Shown here: positions 4,955 to 5,470 of the stretch, piece by piece | Numbering within the stretch: the first letter of the stretch is position 1 | How the letters are laid out: each line of letters starts with the position of its first letter | Assembly: GCA_016194625.1 (NCBI GenBank) | Contig: JACQBB010000401.1 | Location: forward strand, 1-5,470 | Source: Elusimicrobiota bacterium | GTDB lineage: Bacteria; Elusimicrobiota; Elusimicrobia; UBA1565; UBA9628 | Direction: 5' to 3' | Length of the DNA stretch: 5,470 nucleotides | The notes under the pieces: model-generated | Database searches by the model: none | Seen by the model: the letters and a program-made list of their open reading frames with translations, nothing else | What the model was told of the DNA's origin: nothing | Translations under genes and position numbers: made by a program

Positions 4955-4961
4955 GGAAACA

Positions 4962-5470
4962 ATGGAACCGTCGACCGACACCATAAGCCAGTACTTCAAG
5001 GGCATCCAGAAGCTCGCGCAGGTCACCCGCGAGGAGATGCACGAGCTGTGGAAGAAGGCCAAGAAGGGCGACGGCCCGTCCAAGCAGCGCATCATGGAGG
5101 CGAACCTGCGCCTCGTGGTGCCGATCGCGAAGAAGTACCACCGCCAGGGCATCGATTTCATGGACCTGGTCGAGGAGGGCAACCTCGGCCTGATGCACTC
5201 GATCGACAAGTTCGAGCCCAAGAAGGGCTACCGCTTCTCCACCTACGCCTCCTACTGGATCGAGCAGTCGATCCGCCGCGCGGTCGAGGAGCAGTCCAAG
5301 ACCATCCGCATCCCGCCGCACGCGTGGGAGGCGTTGAGGAAGTGGCTCAAGATGTGGGAGAAGATGCACGCCAAACTGGGCCGCGACCCGTCGCTGGCCG
5401 AGATGGCGCGCGCGATGCACTGGACGGCGCGCCAGGTCCGCGGCGTGCTGGACGCGGCCGAGGCCGCGAA
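4962..5470 (+). CDS. Sigma-70 family RNA polymerase sigma factor (3' end beyond window)
   Basis: The frame starts at ATG 4962, preceded by AAGGAA (4953-4958), and stays open to the window edge, giving 169 residues. Residues 6-36 match region 1.2 (DTISQYFKGIQKLAQVTREEM). Region 2 runs from NLRLVVPIAKKY (48-59) through DFMDLVEEGNLGLMHSIDKFEPKKG (65-89, core-binding region 2.2) to YRFSTYASYWIEQSIRRAVEEQSKTIRIP (90-118, regions 2.3-2.4). Region 3 begins with EALRKWL and a helix carrying LGRDPSLAEMARAMHWT. There is no region 1.1 extension, so it resembles group 2/3 factors (RpoS-like or RpoH-like) more than a housekeeping RpoD. Region 2.4 departs from the RpoD consensus YATWWIRQAIT: here Tyr98, Glu101 and Arg105 replace Trp, Arg and Thr. 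Region 4, which reads the -35, is outside the window. Confidence 0.92.
   Translation, partial: MEPSTDTISQYFKGIQKLAQVTREEMHELWKKAKKGDGPSKQRIMEANLRLVVPIAKKYHRQGIDFMDLVEEGNLGLMHSIDKFEPKKGYRFSTYASYWIEQSIRRAVEEQSKTIRIPPHAWEALRKWLKMWEKMHAKLGRDPSLAEMARAMHWTARQVRGVLDAAEAA

Noticed and set aside
4505..5221. 238-residue minus-strand frame across the second tRNA, terminator, acyP and sigma factor start
   Set aside because: It runs through a tRNA gene and an intrinsic terminator on the other strand, and shows no coherent domain.

Overview
The window is a very GC-rich stretch of bacterial chromosome (nearly every third codon position is G or C). It is packed with conserved housekeeping genes, all on the + strand and mostly touching or overlapping. 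I see no phage, transposon, CRISPR, toxin-antitoxin or defence genes. The gene set (HflX, PlsY, GpsA, a DUF151 nuclease, an HU/IHF-type protein followed by a MerR-type regulator, proline tRNAs, acylphosphatase, an alternative sigma-70 factor) fits a GC-rich Gram-negative-type bacterium such as an Elusimicrobiota or deltaproteobacterial/myxobacterial lineage. The sequence alone does not fix the phylum, so that placement is an inference.

Layout. Positions 2-238 hold the C-terminal end of a spermidine-synthase-like protein. The ribosome-associated GTPase hflX follows immediately, and its true start appears to lie upstream of the only standard start codon. At the hflX/plsY junction (about 1483-1544) a promoter-like element and two adjacent inverted repeats surround the plsY start codons. 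plsY (acyl-phosphate:G3P acyltransferase) and gpsA (G3P dehydrogenase) overlap by 17 bp: GpsA makes sn-glycerol-3-phosphate and PlsY acylates it, the first two steps dedicated to phospholipid synthesis in this branch. A DUF151/bifunctional-nuclease protein, an HU/IHF-family DNA-binding protein and a small MerR-type regulator follow as a translationally coupled chain (4-bp and 1-bp overlaps).

The 3' end of the MerR gene contains a promoter-like element, followed by two proline tRNA genes, tRNA-Pro(GGG) and tRNA-Pro(CGG), and a strong intrinsic terminator (4595-4628). A second, similar promoter-like element then leads into acylphosphatase and, 7 bp later, a sigma-70 family factor that runs off the right edge.

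The most noteworthy signals are regulatory: the paired inverted repeats around the plsY start, a TTGC-N17/18-TAGRAT promoter-like pattern that recurs three times at sensible places, and doubtful start codons for hflX and acyP. The sigma factor also carries substitutions in the promoter-reading helix. I found nothing that amounts to a new multi-gene system.
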